Assembly: GCA_015227615.1 (NCBI GenBank)
Contig: JAALGZ010000052.1
Location: 180,377 to 244,376, forward strand
Direction: 5' to 3'
Source of the DNA: Labyrinthula sp. Ha
Lineage: Eukaryota; Sar; Bigyra; Labyrinthulida; Labyrinthulaceae
DNA: 64,000 bases
Shown: positions 31,666-44,812 of the stretch, piece after piece
Position numbering within the stretch: position 1 is the stretch's first letter
How the letters are laid out: every line of letters starts with the position of its first letter
Notes under the pieces: generated by a model
The model's database searches: none
What the model was told of the DNA's origin: nothing
The model's input: the letters and a program-made list of their open reading frames with translations, nothing else
Made by a program: the position numbers and the translations under genes

Positions 31666-34268
31666 TTTATTTTGTTTATTTGGTTTGGTTAAGTTTAATT
31701 TGTCTGTTCTTATGGAACCTTATGAATGCATATTTTATTTATTTTACGTCAAAGTTTTTCTATTTATGTTTAAAAGCTTTCTTTTTTTTGGAATAGTTTT
31801 TGCATAAAATACTTCGACCGAACCTAACAGGTAAATATAAAAGAAATGTTTCCATGGAATAAAGTTTACCAGATTAAAGCTGTTAAGAGATTTCTATGAG
31901 AGAGAAAATTCATTCTAACTAATCCATACTGCACACAAAATAAGAATCTGTTCACAATAAATCTTGAGATATCAGAAATAAATGTGTAGATATATCCGTT
32001 CTTATTTATCATTTATCGATAATTGGGAGAGTATCAATTAGAGTTAATAATACTCTTGAAAAGTGAGGTATAACTAAATTAACAACAACAAATTATAGAT
32101 AAAGATTATCATTAAAGTATATAGGTAACCACAAGCACTATAATAAAACAAAAAACAAGACTCTTTCGAACAGATACCCTTAGGAATATAACCTAAACAC
32201 TTCTTGGATTACCTTGGCATATGGAATATATTTTCTGTTCATTAAATCACGTCTCCTGAGTATATATTTTTAGGATCGACTAGTTTTTCATAGAAGTAAA
32301 CCTGAATAACACTAGTTTATAAACCTATTGTGGTGGTTAGTATTTCCACAACAATATAAAGTATCTGAATACCTGAAGATTCATTCCGAGTAGAAAAATA
32401 TGCAAAGACATGCGAGCTTTATGAGCTCTGCGTGTTGACTTTCCCCTGTTTTTTCATCTTCTAATTTATTTCAAGGAAGTTATAGCCAGCTAAGACAATG
32501 ATTTAGCTTAGTTCATATGAACGCAGGTTTTCTTAGTACAAAGTACACTCCCTACCCGCTCACACTTCAAGTATGAAAACCCCCAGGATTAAAGAACTTC
32601 AAAAGATTAGCATTTGAGTAACGATTGAAATTGGTTATGTTAATGTTACTGAATGCAGATAGCACTTTAGAAAGATACCAGCTACGGGTGAAACTGAAAC
32701 TGATTGTTAAAATGAAAGTTCCGCTGCTTCCCCAAATGAGATCACTCTCCTAAACCACGTACGCAGGTGATGTTTCTAATTACCAACCTAGTTCATTAAG
32801 TATTTCTACATTCTGTACCAATTTATCACTGTTTCTTTCAGTGGCTCTTGTGGGTTATCCGGTTGCATTCCTTTTTCGTGTATTCTTTATCGAATGGTTC
32901 CGACTTTCTTCAATGTAAATTCTCAGTACCAGCATTCCGGGATGCTCTTCGCTTTAATTACCTATTACTAACTTAGAATAAAAATCTAAATATTCCAAAA
33001 TTCTATTAAAATACTGGATGAAACACAAGTTTATTGAAAGAAAGACTCAGTGAGCCAAATGACTGCCCTTTACACCAGTCAGATGTAATTACAACCATTC
33101 ATATGGTCTATTGGGATGATATTATCATATATCAATATATCCTAGCCCGGAATATACTTTTCTCCAACTGTATTGTTTGATTGGCTTCTACTTAAGGATT
33201 CAAAAACATGGGGGGGGGGGGTCATCTTCAAGTTGTATCGGCTGTCTAGTTACTAACACAGTGGTGTATCGAAGTTTATATGGGTAGCTAGAGCTACTTC
33301 TTGTAAGTTTCTACATCCTTTAATATTGTATATATATTATTTTTGAGTCTTTCCTAATCACCCAACATGCTCTATCTCAGTACCTTATTAGTTTTTTTAA
33401 AATCTAAAGGTCTTTAGTTTCAGTTCGCTTTCTTGTGCCCTTTTGATCTTCATATCCAAGGCCAGGTTTAACTCTAATATAGTTTAAGTCGTATTCTAGG
33501 ATGTAAAAATTGATAGGATTAGTTAAGAGACCTTATTCTAACATTACTGCAATGGTTGAAGTTTAGATTTGATACTAATTTTCAATTCAAAATAAGATAT
33601 AGTGGATAATATGTTTGACTGTATGTCGTTGGAAACTCGGAAAACTTAATATTCAGAAAAATTTGGGTTATTAAAAATTATTCGAGAATCTTTGCTTGTA
33701 GTTAACTCGCTATTTTTATGACCTCAAATGTTTCTTCGCATTAAGATGGTTTATAATCTCTCAGTGCTACTAACCATCGGTCTTGTCAGACGCAACTTGT
33801 TCCATGTTCTGTGATACTTTCTTCAACAATCTTAACAAGTTGAATATTTTCTTCTGTGATAATAAAGTTTTATCCTTTGGTCTTATTTATGTATTTATTT
33901 CGCTGCTTGTATAGTTTCCTAAATCCCGAAATAATTTCGGTTGATAGTAATCTAGTTCTCCGAGTTATATAAATACTCTTTGAAGGCTATTAATGTAATC
34001 ATGCTCTATTCAGCAACTATCGCCATGGATTTATATCTCATTCAGAGGCTATATTTTCTTGATGTAACTTTTACTGCATTTAATTAATTTAAGACTATTC
34101 TTAAGATATGTTGTTAATTTTAATAATTAAGCATGGATGCTTAATGGATACAATTCCGTCTATAAAGGCAATAATGAACTTTATCGAGAGAGAATTCTTA
34201 TAATGTAGGTTAAAACCTCCTTCATGATCATGTCTGAGAGGTTGAATCCTTGTTCTTGACAGTTTTTT
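31666..34268. other. upstream region of the PT-stalk gene (arm of duplication), no gene
   Basis: No open frame of note. It includes a G12 run at 33210-33221 that is absent from the matching place in the right arm. The ~2.6 kb are shared with 55733-58321 in inverted orientation. Confidence 0.5.
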
Positions 34269-34725
34269 CATATGATAGTGTTACATACATACTCCCTGAT
34301 AGTTAAACTTGAGCTATCTCCCGGTGAATTCTTGTCGCACTCCCTCTTACAATTATTTCTTACTACTTCATAATTTATACTTCCCAAGAATAATCCAATA
34401 GATTGTATTCTCTTCAGGACGCTTAAGCACTCTATATTTCTTTAAGTTTATCTGCTAGCCAGTTATTCTTGCTTAGAGACGATACGTGTGGTCAATTAAA
34501 TTACCCACGAGCCATTTATATGGAAAATGTCACCCGGCAGAGCTAATAGTCGGATGTTTTCCAGGAAAATATTTTTCAAGTCTAAGTTCTTAAGATTAAT
34601 ACTATATAATTCAAGCAATAAAAAATGGATCAGTGGAAAATATTACCCCATTAATACACATCTGAATATTATAATATAGTTGGACTATATATGTCATTAA
34701 ATGCTTCAAACTTTGTAAGTCGATA

Positions 34726-34733
<8 letters not shown>

Positions 34734-34757
<24 letters not shown>
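34734..34757. repeat. (AT)n microsatellite
   Basis: About 12 AT repeats directly after an A9 run. Confidence 0.9.
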
Positions 34758-34758
<1 letters not shown>

Positions 34759-37700
34759 TTTGCTAGTGGAATGGAGGATATATTTAAACTATGAATAAGG
34801 CACTTATGTATCTATACGAGGTATAATATTATGGTTGTTGTTGAAGCCAGTGAAGACGAATTAATGTTTCAGGCTCATTTTAATGCTTTCAAGATGATTT
34901 TTTATTTGGGGATTCCTAATCCTGAATTTTCAAGTCCATAAACACTAATTTAGGCTGAAATGAAGCAATCCTTTCTAGTGCAACTAAATCTTATACTTAT
35001 CAACTACATCAATGATTTTAAGTTAATATCCAAAACTATATTGAATATACAGCTTCACGAAATCTGCTTTCCAATTTTACTTCGTACACGAGCAACATTT
35101 TTAATTGCAAAATTCTATTTCATACTTCTATGGGAATTTCCAGTTTAAGAATTTCATTGTTAAACCTTACATTATTTGCAGGAAGAGAGTGCTCTTTCTC
35201 TCTAGTTCTCTTTATCTAAAATGTTTGATTAGATCTTTGTTAACTCTTCAAGTATGTATTGTCCTTTGAGACTTCCACTAGTTGGAGATGTGATAAATAT
35301 ATATCCTTATCGGCAAACAAGTATCGATGAGCCATTCATAGGGATATTTTTGTCTGTTTTGCTATTGACGTGCCAAGGTTATATATTTGTAGACTCGGCA
35401 TAGGAACCATATATTCTCAAGATATCCAACATGTCTCTCAGGTTAATTTAAATTTCAGTTAATTTGTCTTTAGTAAATATGTGATATTCAAATCCTCAAT
35501 AATCTTTATGTAAATTTCTTTGCCCATGGTAGCATTTCAATCACTATTGATCTTGGAGGGGAATATACGTATCTAGCAACCAATATTTTTAATAGTGCTT
35601 TATTGACATACTCTTAATTATTTTCTTTTAGATTCTTAACCTTGTCTTCCTGTTTAATTAACTTGTACTCAAATACATATAATTCATTTTTTAGTAAGCG
35701 CTATAAAAGATTTTTTTTGAGATTTTAGCTTCAATTTGCTCATAGATGATGAATTTTTTACTTCTGATAGGATTATAGTATAAAATTTTGCTAAAAAAAA
35801 CAAATTTGGCAGTTTTCTGAATAAAATTTTTACCAAGGAGTGTAATTAGTGTTTTCTAACTCGACTATTACCTGTCCATTACCTTCAATATTTTAATATA
35901 CTGCAACCGTATGTAACTTGGGTTAGTAACACAATCTGGTCGCAGCAGGGCCTCTTGTTAATATTTTAGCATATTCTATTGTATCTCATCAACTTCAAGA
36001 CTTTTTTGTGGTAAAGAAGAAACCGATATAAGCACCTGCACCTTGCATATTATTTAAAATGTACAATATTTTGTTTAAGGTTTTTATTTTGAATTTAATC
36101 ACTATGAGCTATTTTCTGTAAGCTTGGTCGCACAAAGCTATATAAACTACTTATATTTAACTCACAAATTTTACAGCAATCATTTATTTCTACATTCCAT
36201 CTCAGTTAAGTATTTTCTATTGACTTGAACATTTGATTGTTTTTTTTAATCTTGGAAATTATAAAATTTTGATGACTTTGTATTATAGTTCACTGGCTGT
36301 GTGTCATATTTTATATTCCAACTAAAAATATAATATATATAGCTGTTTTCAGTTGTCAGGATCATCACATCCTTGAATAAATATTTATTAACCAGGATCT
36401 TATGATTTTCTACGTACACATAGTTTAGAATTGAAATAAACCTATATATTATCGAGAAAGATATACCTAGAACTCTTTCTGCAACTTTGAAGGGGAATTA
36501 TTCCTATCTTAAAACCTGAAATATGTTTCTACCTTATTTTCATGTTTATCACTAGACCTCTAATTTGATCCTCTTGATTCAACTGTAAGATGAGTAAAAA
36601 AGCTATGTAACTTAATATTTACATGTGATTAAACATTTTGTGGGAAAAATCGCAGACTGTGAATATGGAAATGACTCTATTGCTCAATCAAAACTATTGG
36701 GGTTCAGAAATATGTTTGAATAGATCATTATCCTATATTTACCCTCGATAGATGTTTTAGGACAGTTTGAATTTCCCAAAATGCAAGATATACTTAATTT
36801 TTAACTATATGAGACCAAATCTTGACATACAGATGTCAATTCTTAGAGCTAACAAATCCAGGTAATGACAGGTGCACTACTATGTAAAAGTAAATTCATC
36901 TAGTGAAATAATAAATAGTAAATCTTACTAAGCCTGAGTATTTCATTCCAAATATCCAAAACAAATGTAAAAATAGCAGATAATTGGAACCCCAGGGAGC
37001 TGATTAGACTCATTGGAAATTAAAACACACATATTATAAAGACATAGTAAAGAACAGTGGGTAAACCTGTTTATCGAAGATTCTTATTTTGATTGCAAAT
37101 AGTAGTTACGAATTTATTGAAGCATTTAGTTTATTGATTAAATATTCCAGAGATATGATGATAAGGGTACGGGGAAGCAGCACAATAGGTATTCTCCTAA
37201 ATCACCAGATGATAGACTTCTGGAATTGAATATTAATACAAGTGACCCTCTACAACTAAAGTAGAATGATTTTAGATAATAGAAAATACTAAAAAGGTAT
37301 GAAAAAACATAGCTCAGCTGATAAAAGATTAATTTATAACTCATCAATAAAATTTTTACCAATTTTTTCTTATTCATTGTTTCTAATATTTTCCTTTCAT
37401 TTTTGGTTGGTTATTGATAATCAATCTATTATGAAGACAAGTTGTATCAAGAGGCCATATCTCAATATAAAATTAAATTTTCACCTGTATCCGTATGTAA
37501 GACTTAAAGGGATTATCTCAAATTTCCCAAATGTCTCCAACCATTCCATTATTTCAAGATTATATGATTTACAATAAAGTTATTTATACGGTGAAAAGAC
37601 GAAACCATTTTCTAACCTCATACCCAGTACCGCATATTTTATTGTTCCATTGAGAAAGAATCGATAATCAGGATAAAATCATAATTATTTTATAAGAATT

Positions 37701-39748
37701 AGGATTATAAATCTGTTATTAATAATCAAAATCAAAATGATTATCAAATAATTTCTTATTATGTGTATCTTTCCCTCATATGTGAAATAAATTAAATGAG
37801 AAAATTATTTTAATACGCAAAATAAACATTTTTCTAATGTGAATCGTTATAAAAAACAGCTTTACATCCCCAACCCCCATAACAGTCCAAAACTCTAAGT
37901 TAAGACCAAGAAAAAGGTAAAATTATTAATTAAAAGCATATAAAAACAGAATAACTATTTTCATATCAATTGACCATTATAACTCAATCTTCAAAGAGAA
38001 CCATCAATATAAAATTTTAAGTCAAATCATGGAATTTATTAGAATATACGTGCAACTTCTCGCATTAAACCGCAATATTTGGAAATTGTCGTACTTAGTT
38101 AAAATTAAAGATGTCAGAACCAGCAAAAAAGTACTCTATAATAGTTGATTAAAGCAATTGCACGAAATAAGCAACAAAGATAATACGGATTGTTTTTGAT
38201 TTGAGTAATATATGCACTTGGTATCCGCTAATTCATGAACTGAAATAAAAAAATGAAAAATACAGGGAAAGGGCATCATAAATATCAAGTTGTATAGAAT
38301 GCATATTCGTAATCTAAATACTTGTAAATTAACCATAACTTAAACTCTTAATTCCTATACAAATTTCAAATAGTTAAAAAATAGTATTATTGTATACATT
38401 TTTTTAGTAACGATAATACTAGAAGGAGTAAGAAAATTCAAAAGACGAAATAAATTATTGATGGTATTATAACTATGAAAATAGAAAACTAAATTAACTT
38501 AATACGATACGGGATTTCGCCATAAAGTACTTTAATACACAAAATATACTCTTTAATATACCCAATAAACAGTTAAAAATTCTAAACACAATTCTAATAC
38601 ACTTGGACTACTTTGTGACACAATTTCATTAATAAAAATTTAAATGACAAAAATATTGGAATAATTCTAAATCAACAGTCGTGTTTATTAGTACATTAAA
38701 CTTTCTGAGCAAAATTAGCAACAGAATTAAAGAAATTGGCATAAATATATACTTAACGTGTAGTTCTGTATTCATGTTTTTGGGGGATAATAATCGAGCA
38801 ATTCAAAAGAGAAAAACTTTTATATACATAAAAACGTATCGCTAAAGGACATAAACATTTAAATTTATTATGTTAAACTTCAGACTTTATTTGAACAAAA
38901 ATTTTGCAAGATTCAACATAAGCTTGTCTTATTTCAAGTATAATAAAAGACAAGAAAATTGAGTTATATGAGGAATTTATGTTCAGAAAATGATAATTCT
39001 CAAAATGAACCATGGTAATTAATCCCAAAAGATGGTAATTAAAATAAATTTGCTATTAAAATGTTGTTTATCATAGCTCTAAATAATATCACAAACAGAA
39101 TAAAACTCTAAGAAATAAACATTATCCAATTTGATTTTAATTAAAAATAATAATAATAATCTAATTTTATTCTTAATATTGCAGCTCTTTGCCAACAAAA
39201 TTAGTTGCTAATTTCTTAAAAGTTGGTGAAGTTTGAAAATATTATCTTCCTAAAACCCTCAAAAAAGAAAAAGTTACTAACAAAAGAAAATGACTGCGTC
39301 ATTGAGTAAATAATAACGGGAAAAGATATTAGCATTAATTTTGATAAATCTAAAACAAAAGATTTGGTATATATTTTACCACTGTTATCTTTCTGGATAG
39401 ATAAATATTATTTTCATTAGATTAAATGACATGTTGAAACAAAAACTTTACTTTGAGCTTGGTACGCGCCAAATTGGATATCTAGGAGGCAATAAAGTTA
39501 AAATTTGGATGACTCAACATGTCTAAAAAATTTATTGGGATTTCAAGGAAATAAGAACCCATCTGGGCCTTAAAGGCAGATTCGGGTATTAAGCCTGTAT
39601 TATTTTGATGTTAAAATACATTTTGTGGCGAGAGATCCAGTAATCTTTGCATATCTTATTTCATCTAAAAGATTCTAGAATTCAAGAAGAACTTCTCAAT
39701 GGTGAGAATATTATCACAATAATCTAACATTTATAGAATTGGTTTTAT

Positions 39749-39771
39749 TATATATATATATATATATATAT
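39749..39771. repeat. (TA)n microsatellite
   Basis: About 11 TA repeats in otherwise unremarkable DNA. Confidence 0.9.
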
Positions 39772-41649
39772 CTCCCTCAGTTTTGTACAAAAACAAGAAT
39801 TTAAAAGCGAAAAGAAAACGGTAGTGACGAGAAATAATCTAACCAGAGGTGCCCGATATTTTGTTTGCGACAAATAAAGTACTACAATCTGTTTCTAATT
39901 ATTTAGCTGGATAATATGATGGTCGCTTCGAACTGTCCACCGCGTTAATCATGGTTATATATATTTCTTAGTTGATATCAAACTAAGCGAAGTTTTTACT
40001 TGGTCATATAATTTTTCATAATATTATTATTGAGCATAATCTAAAATATTTCAATTATTACTTTATTGCATTATTAATAAAAATAGAAAGTAGTAGTTAC
40101 TGAGATACTTATCTATGGAACCAAATTATAACAATCATCAAAAATAAGAAAATATGAAAAGATAAACCGTAAAGTATATCATAAAGTTTTCTTTACTGTC
40201 ATTAGACCTATAGGAAATGAAAGTGTAAACTCGGCTGGAGGTAAAGAAGTGCAAGAGTATATTAACTCCAGTTTATATATTTATGGTTAAATGTAAGATT
40301 AAGAAAAGCTGAGGTAAAGAAAAAAAGAAATGTATTAAATTTTCTAAAACGGACTTTTTGCCCCATTTTTACAGATATTGATAAAATTGATATTGAATAA
40401 GTCAAGAAAATTTTATTTATCACTTTTTTCTTCGCTTTAAATTATTGTATACATATCCATGTATGAACAACATGTACAACTTTATCCAATGTTTATTAAA
40501 TTCTTAACCTGAATTACTTCCATCTATTGAATAATTATCAGTAAAGCTTCCACAGCATTGAAGTGAAACATTTTCTGGATTCATTTCTTGTAAGGATCTG
40601 ATAAGTGATAGTTTAATGGCAATAATAATCGTTATTTTTGACACATTATTGCTTCTAGTTATTTGGATAAAATGGAAAGATGTTAATATTCTTTTTGTTA
40701 ATGACATATCTTTCACCTGTATTACTAAGCCTCGATAAAAGCTACTCAGCCAAGAAATCCATGAAAGAACTGATGAATAAAATATTTTAGAAGAGAAAAC
40801 AAAAATTGTAGGTAAATAATAAGAAACTGAAGCTCTAGATACTAAAAATAAGAAAGAGAATATATATTAGATTAAAGAAAAGTTGTTCAATATTTATATA
40901 AGAATAAGAAATATATTATTAATACACTTTATTGATAAAGATATACGGACTTTCAGGACACTGAAACCATATTTTTTTTCGCAAGAGAATTCACCCTGAA
41001 TACATAGAAGAAAGATGTGGTTTAACAGGTACAGATTAAAGAAAATTAAAACAACCCATTGAAACAAATGATTATAATCTCATGATATAGAAGAACTCTG
41101 AAGCACTAAATGTGGTTCGATTTATACAATATGCCATCAAACTTCCCTAGGAAAAGAGCAGAAAATAATAAATCTGCATATGGAAACTTGTGCATGAACT
41201 TAGAAACTGGCGATAACTTGGAGTTGAACAAGCTTAACTGAAAATAGACTGTCAAGTTGGCCGGGAAAACTTCATCAAATCAGCTGCTTTGAAAGAGTGT
41301 ATTGGAACTTTACAAGGTAGTAAAAGCAAATAGTGAATAATGATCCATGGTACAACTAGTCCTTGTTGTTCTTTTGATGATATTCTATTGATTATGTTCT
41401 AGATTTCTATTCATTCTAATTCTGTATATTTTATATTTAAGCAATACTCAAAGATTCAAAATGACGTTTGAAAGGTATACCAACGCTTAACACAAGAATA
41501 CAAGAAAGAATATTAACACTTTCTGCAAGGGGTAAATTTCTCATGTAGGGATTAGCAACATTGCTACTGCATTGTCTTCGAAGCTTGGGAAAGTATAGAT
41601 GGCAGATACTTTGAGCTTAAATAACGATGGTTTGTATAACAAGAACATA

Positions 41650-43525
41650 TCTATATCCTTAAGTAGTCATCATGCAGAACATGATGAAGCCAGCGACGAG
41701 ATTGTTGCATTGGTTTATTCAAAGAGCTAAAGCTTTGAAAAAGTCTAACCAATGCTAGAGAAAAATATTTTTTTCTGGTAACAGAATGCTGATAAAATAT
41801 TTTTACAAAGGTGTACCCAGTTAAGAAAAATAGCGACTCAACAAGAGAGAGTAGCTTAGACAAGTTTAACGAGTGTATTCTATTTAACTAGTATTCTTGC
41901 TTAAGCAATCGCATCAAGAAGGAGATCACAGAAAATGCCTAGATTAGTTTATTAAAAGCAAAATGATCTATGTTATTCTTCAATGAGAAAAATTAGTTTT
42001 AGCAAATTGGCAACAACTTGTGGGAGAAATCGGATTCATATAAGATATTAGTAAAATGATACATGGCATAGATGCTAGCAACCGCTCCAATGATGACTAA
42101 GATTTCCTAGCTGCCTTCTTAGATGAAAGTGGTAGTTTATATTGAACTTTGCAGTTTTTAATTTAATAAAGCAAATGGGATTTTATGAGACTATATCTGA
42201 CGAAGGAAAATTTTAATATTTCTATCTGCTGTGCATGGTTTTGAAACTAAAATTTGAGTAGAAGAAGTATTATTCAAGTGATTTTAATCTCAATGTTTAT
42301 TACCAAATAAGATTTCATGTGATACAGAAGTATGGATTTTTGCACGTATATTCAAGGCTTGATATTCTGAGTCAAAATACGACAGCTACAATTAAAGCAC
42401 AGTATCGAATTAAAATTTGAAGCTACCCAAGCAATTGGCCAAGATCTGGAATCAGTGCTGACAACGTAGGTTTGTCAATACAATCGTTTGAATAGAAAAT
42501 CAATGTAACAGGAATTGCAAATTAGCCTGGGCAAATAAGCATACAAGAACAATAAGTACCAGTCCATTTCAAATGAGTTCTATAAAATGAAAGGGCTATT
42601 ACAAGAACATATTCAACTAATTGTGCTCATTTAATTTCCAGGAATTAATAGCTCCGACTGTGATAAAATTAACAAACTAAGAACTTGGTCTATATTATTC
42701 GAAGGGTGGGTCGGATGCTGAGTGTGTTTTTCATAGTTTCATCGAAGAGTACGTAGAAAACTTTCTTGAAGAAACAAGAATCAACAATGTACAGAACCCG
42801 GTGCATTTATCGGAGCTGAAGCAAGACAGATGCCCTAGAGCACTATTCTTCTCAAGAAATTTAATATCGGTCTAGACAACCTCAGTTTTCAGTGATTGCA
42901 CCTTTTTGCTGTATCAAGAAAAGAGTTCCAGAAAAAAGATTTCTTATTGGATGATTCCCTTAAGATGTTGCTAGAGCTACATAAGTTCAAGGTTTTGTTG
43001 AGTAAACAGCTGAAAGAAAGATGGATTTTGTGCTTTAGCATCGCCTAAACAGGAGGGATTCTTTTCCATCCTTGCACGGGTATGAAGCCTTTTCAAAACA
43101 ATTGGAACAAGTTGTTCTTGCAAGACAGTTGTATGATATTTACTTATGGGAATTTAAGCTTCTATGAATTAATAGAGAAATTATATAAAATCCATCAATT
43201 AAATTTTCAAACCATAACTTCAATGGTTCAGATTAAGTTCAGAGATTGGAAGAAACAAGAACACAGGGTTTACTAGCTAAATCATATGAAACAAAATTCT
43301 TTTCTCATAAACAGGAGTAGCTTCTTATTCCATTTAAATCTTCACGGTATAAGCCCCAAGCTCCCGGAGAAACTAAACACCAGGAACAGGCACATAATTA
43401 GAACAAGAACCCTTGGTTTTGTGCATTCTTTCCCTTTTAAAACATCAATGGTCCACAAAGTTGGATATTTTTTTACCCAGATGAAATTATATTATAATAT
43501 CAGGTGCCAGGGTTATATAGTCTAG
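41650..43525 (+). pseudogene. decayed coding region, family unknown
   Basis: Over this stretch the plus strand repeatedly reads as protein-like segments that change frame and are broken by stops. Examples are FHSFIEEYVENFLEETRINN and LSELKQDRCPRALFFSRN (about 42730-42860), then a mostly open frame from about 42895 to 43525 with LHLFAVSRKEFQKKDFLLDD, WNKLFLQDSCMIFTYGNLSF and HKVGYFFTQMKLYYNIRCQG. The composition differs clearly from the AT-rich DNA either side. I cannot assign it: a decayed retroelement polyprotein or a dead host gene are both possible. Confidence 0.35.
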
Positions 43526-44031
43526 TTCCTTATTCAGAGTTTGACTGAGCATTATTAAGCAAGGGAGGATTCGGAATAAGTTTCTTATTAAGAACTTTGA
43601 GTTTCATGACTAAGTCTTGAGGATCCACGAAAACTCAGACAATTTGAAAATGAGTGAGTTTGACTTTGAGATTCTCCATTCCTCAATTTCTAAGCTCCTC
43701 AATGTAAAATTTTTCTCTCTCTGCACCTTTAGCCGTGGGGGTTTAAACATTATCATACTAATGTTATTGATTAAATTCGGGTACTGTTAGGATACTTACC
43801 GGTACCAGAATTCTCACTGAGTAGTATTCAGTTCGAAATTTAAGGAATTGAAATTGTATATTTTCATTGGTTAAAATTGTCAAACCAATGGCATTCTAGA
43901 CTGGGACAATATCGGAAATGCAGCTCTAACTTCTACCCAAAAGAGCCAGTCATACCGACTATTTCAGCACATCTTAAGAGAGAAGTTGAAGACAAAATAC
44001 AAGAAGAAAATACACGAAACAGCAAATAAAA
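43526..44031. promoter_or_regulatory. upstream region of the 44032 gene
   Basis: 506 bp without an open frame before the ATG at 44032. The last ~60 bp are purine-rich (AAG/GAA/ACA words) and give a T-poor leader just before the start codon. The promoter is not pinned down. Confidence 0.3.
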
Positions 44032-44691
44032 ATGCCAAAAGAAGGAGAAACGGTACTTCCCACTATTAAAAATAGCAATCCTTCAAAAAAGAAGAAAATA
44101 TCAGCTTTAGATGATAATCTATCTGTTGCAACCGAAAAGAAAGCCTGTTGTCTTGGGTTTACAGCACTTCAAGTTTTCCTAATTTTCATTTTCGTTTGCG
44201 GAGGTGGATACACTGCAGGATACTTTGCTACTGGAGATACAACCCTTGGCCTCGTCAGTGATAGTTCTGATGCTCCCACAACAACACCAACTGCTGCTCC
44301 GTCAGGTGTGCCTACTACTGGTTCCCCTACTCTTGCTCCAACTGTAGAACCAACTCAATCCCCAACTCGAACACCTTCGCAATCTCCAACTTTGCAGCCT
44401 ACTGAATTTCCCAGTGCATCTCCTACTGCTGCCCCAACAAACTCTCCAAGTATTTCCCCTACTCCAGCACCTACCTCTTTGGCTGATTTTTTGTGTGAGG
44501 ATGTAGTATTCGGTAGCAACAGCATTGTTTCACGCTGCTTGAGTACAACCAGTATAGTGGCTTGTCAATCAAATGGGGTTGGTAATATCAGAACTTGTGA
44601 TAACTGTGCCTGCCCAGATGACGTGTTTGTTGTGCCTGATGATATATTTGATCTTTGCGGAACCACAACTTGTGTAGAAGTTCCACAATAG
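44032..44691 (+). CDS. single-pass membrane protein with PT-rich stalk and C-terminal 8-Cys module
   Basis: 219 residues from ATG 44032. There is a cytosolic head of ~40 residues with a Lys-rich patch (PSKKKKISA), a CC pair just before the membrane segment (~42-66), and a PT-rich stalk (~79-148: TPTAAPSG, SPTLAPTVEPTQSPT and similar). The module (~150-219) has cysteines spaced C-x13-C-x8-C-x10-C-x2-C-x-C-x14-C-x4-C. It is strongly similar to the module at 30913 (PTPAPTSLA, then VFVVP-DIFDLC and CVEVPQ). The head differs from that of 30913, so module and head evolve separately. Likely a type II surface protein. The gene lies 121 bp upstream of the secreted PT-tail gene in the same direction. 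Confidence 0.85.
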   Translation: MPKEGETVLPTIKNSNPSKKKKISALDDNLSVATEKKACCLGFTALQVFLIFIFVCGGGYTAGYFATGDTTLGLVSDSSDAPTTTPTAAPSGVPTTGSPTLAPTVEPTQSPTRTPSQSPTLQPTEFPSASPTAAPTNSPSISPTPAPTSLADFLCEDVVFGSNSIVSRCLSTTSIVACQSNGVGNIRTCDNCACPDDVFVVPDDIFDLCGTTTCVEVPQ

Positions 44692-44812
44692 AATAGGTTA
44701 TGGTACTAGAATCATTTTATTATCCTACAAGTTAAATTTAATGTCTATCTGGTCTTTTTGTCAGTTTATTTCAAAGTGTGCCAGAAATTTAATCGTTAAC
44801 TGTGAGGCAGAA

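Larger units (their letters stand above)
30913..34268. repeat. left arm of large inverted duplication
   Basis: The reverse complement of this arm matches 55733-58431 and continues at 62823, past the inserted copia element. Matching is continuous by eye from the gene through about 2.6 kb of upstream noncoding DNA to 34268, where GACAGTTTT marks the last shared bases. Similarity in noncoding parts is roughly 85% by eye. Beyond 34268 and before 55733 the flanks do not match. Confidence 0.8.
34269..41640. other. long gene-poor stretch
   Basis: Over 7 kb of AT-rich DNA with stops in all frames. It contains two AT dinucleotide runs (listed). A 67-codon ATG frame at 40504-40707 (minus) is open but has no recognisable feature. 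No SINE, LINE or LTR sequence was spotted. Confidence 0.4.

Noticed and set aside
40504-40707. 67-codon minus-strand frame with an ATG
   Set aside because: Open but without motif, paralog or coding-like composition; chance frames of this size are expected here.
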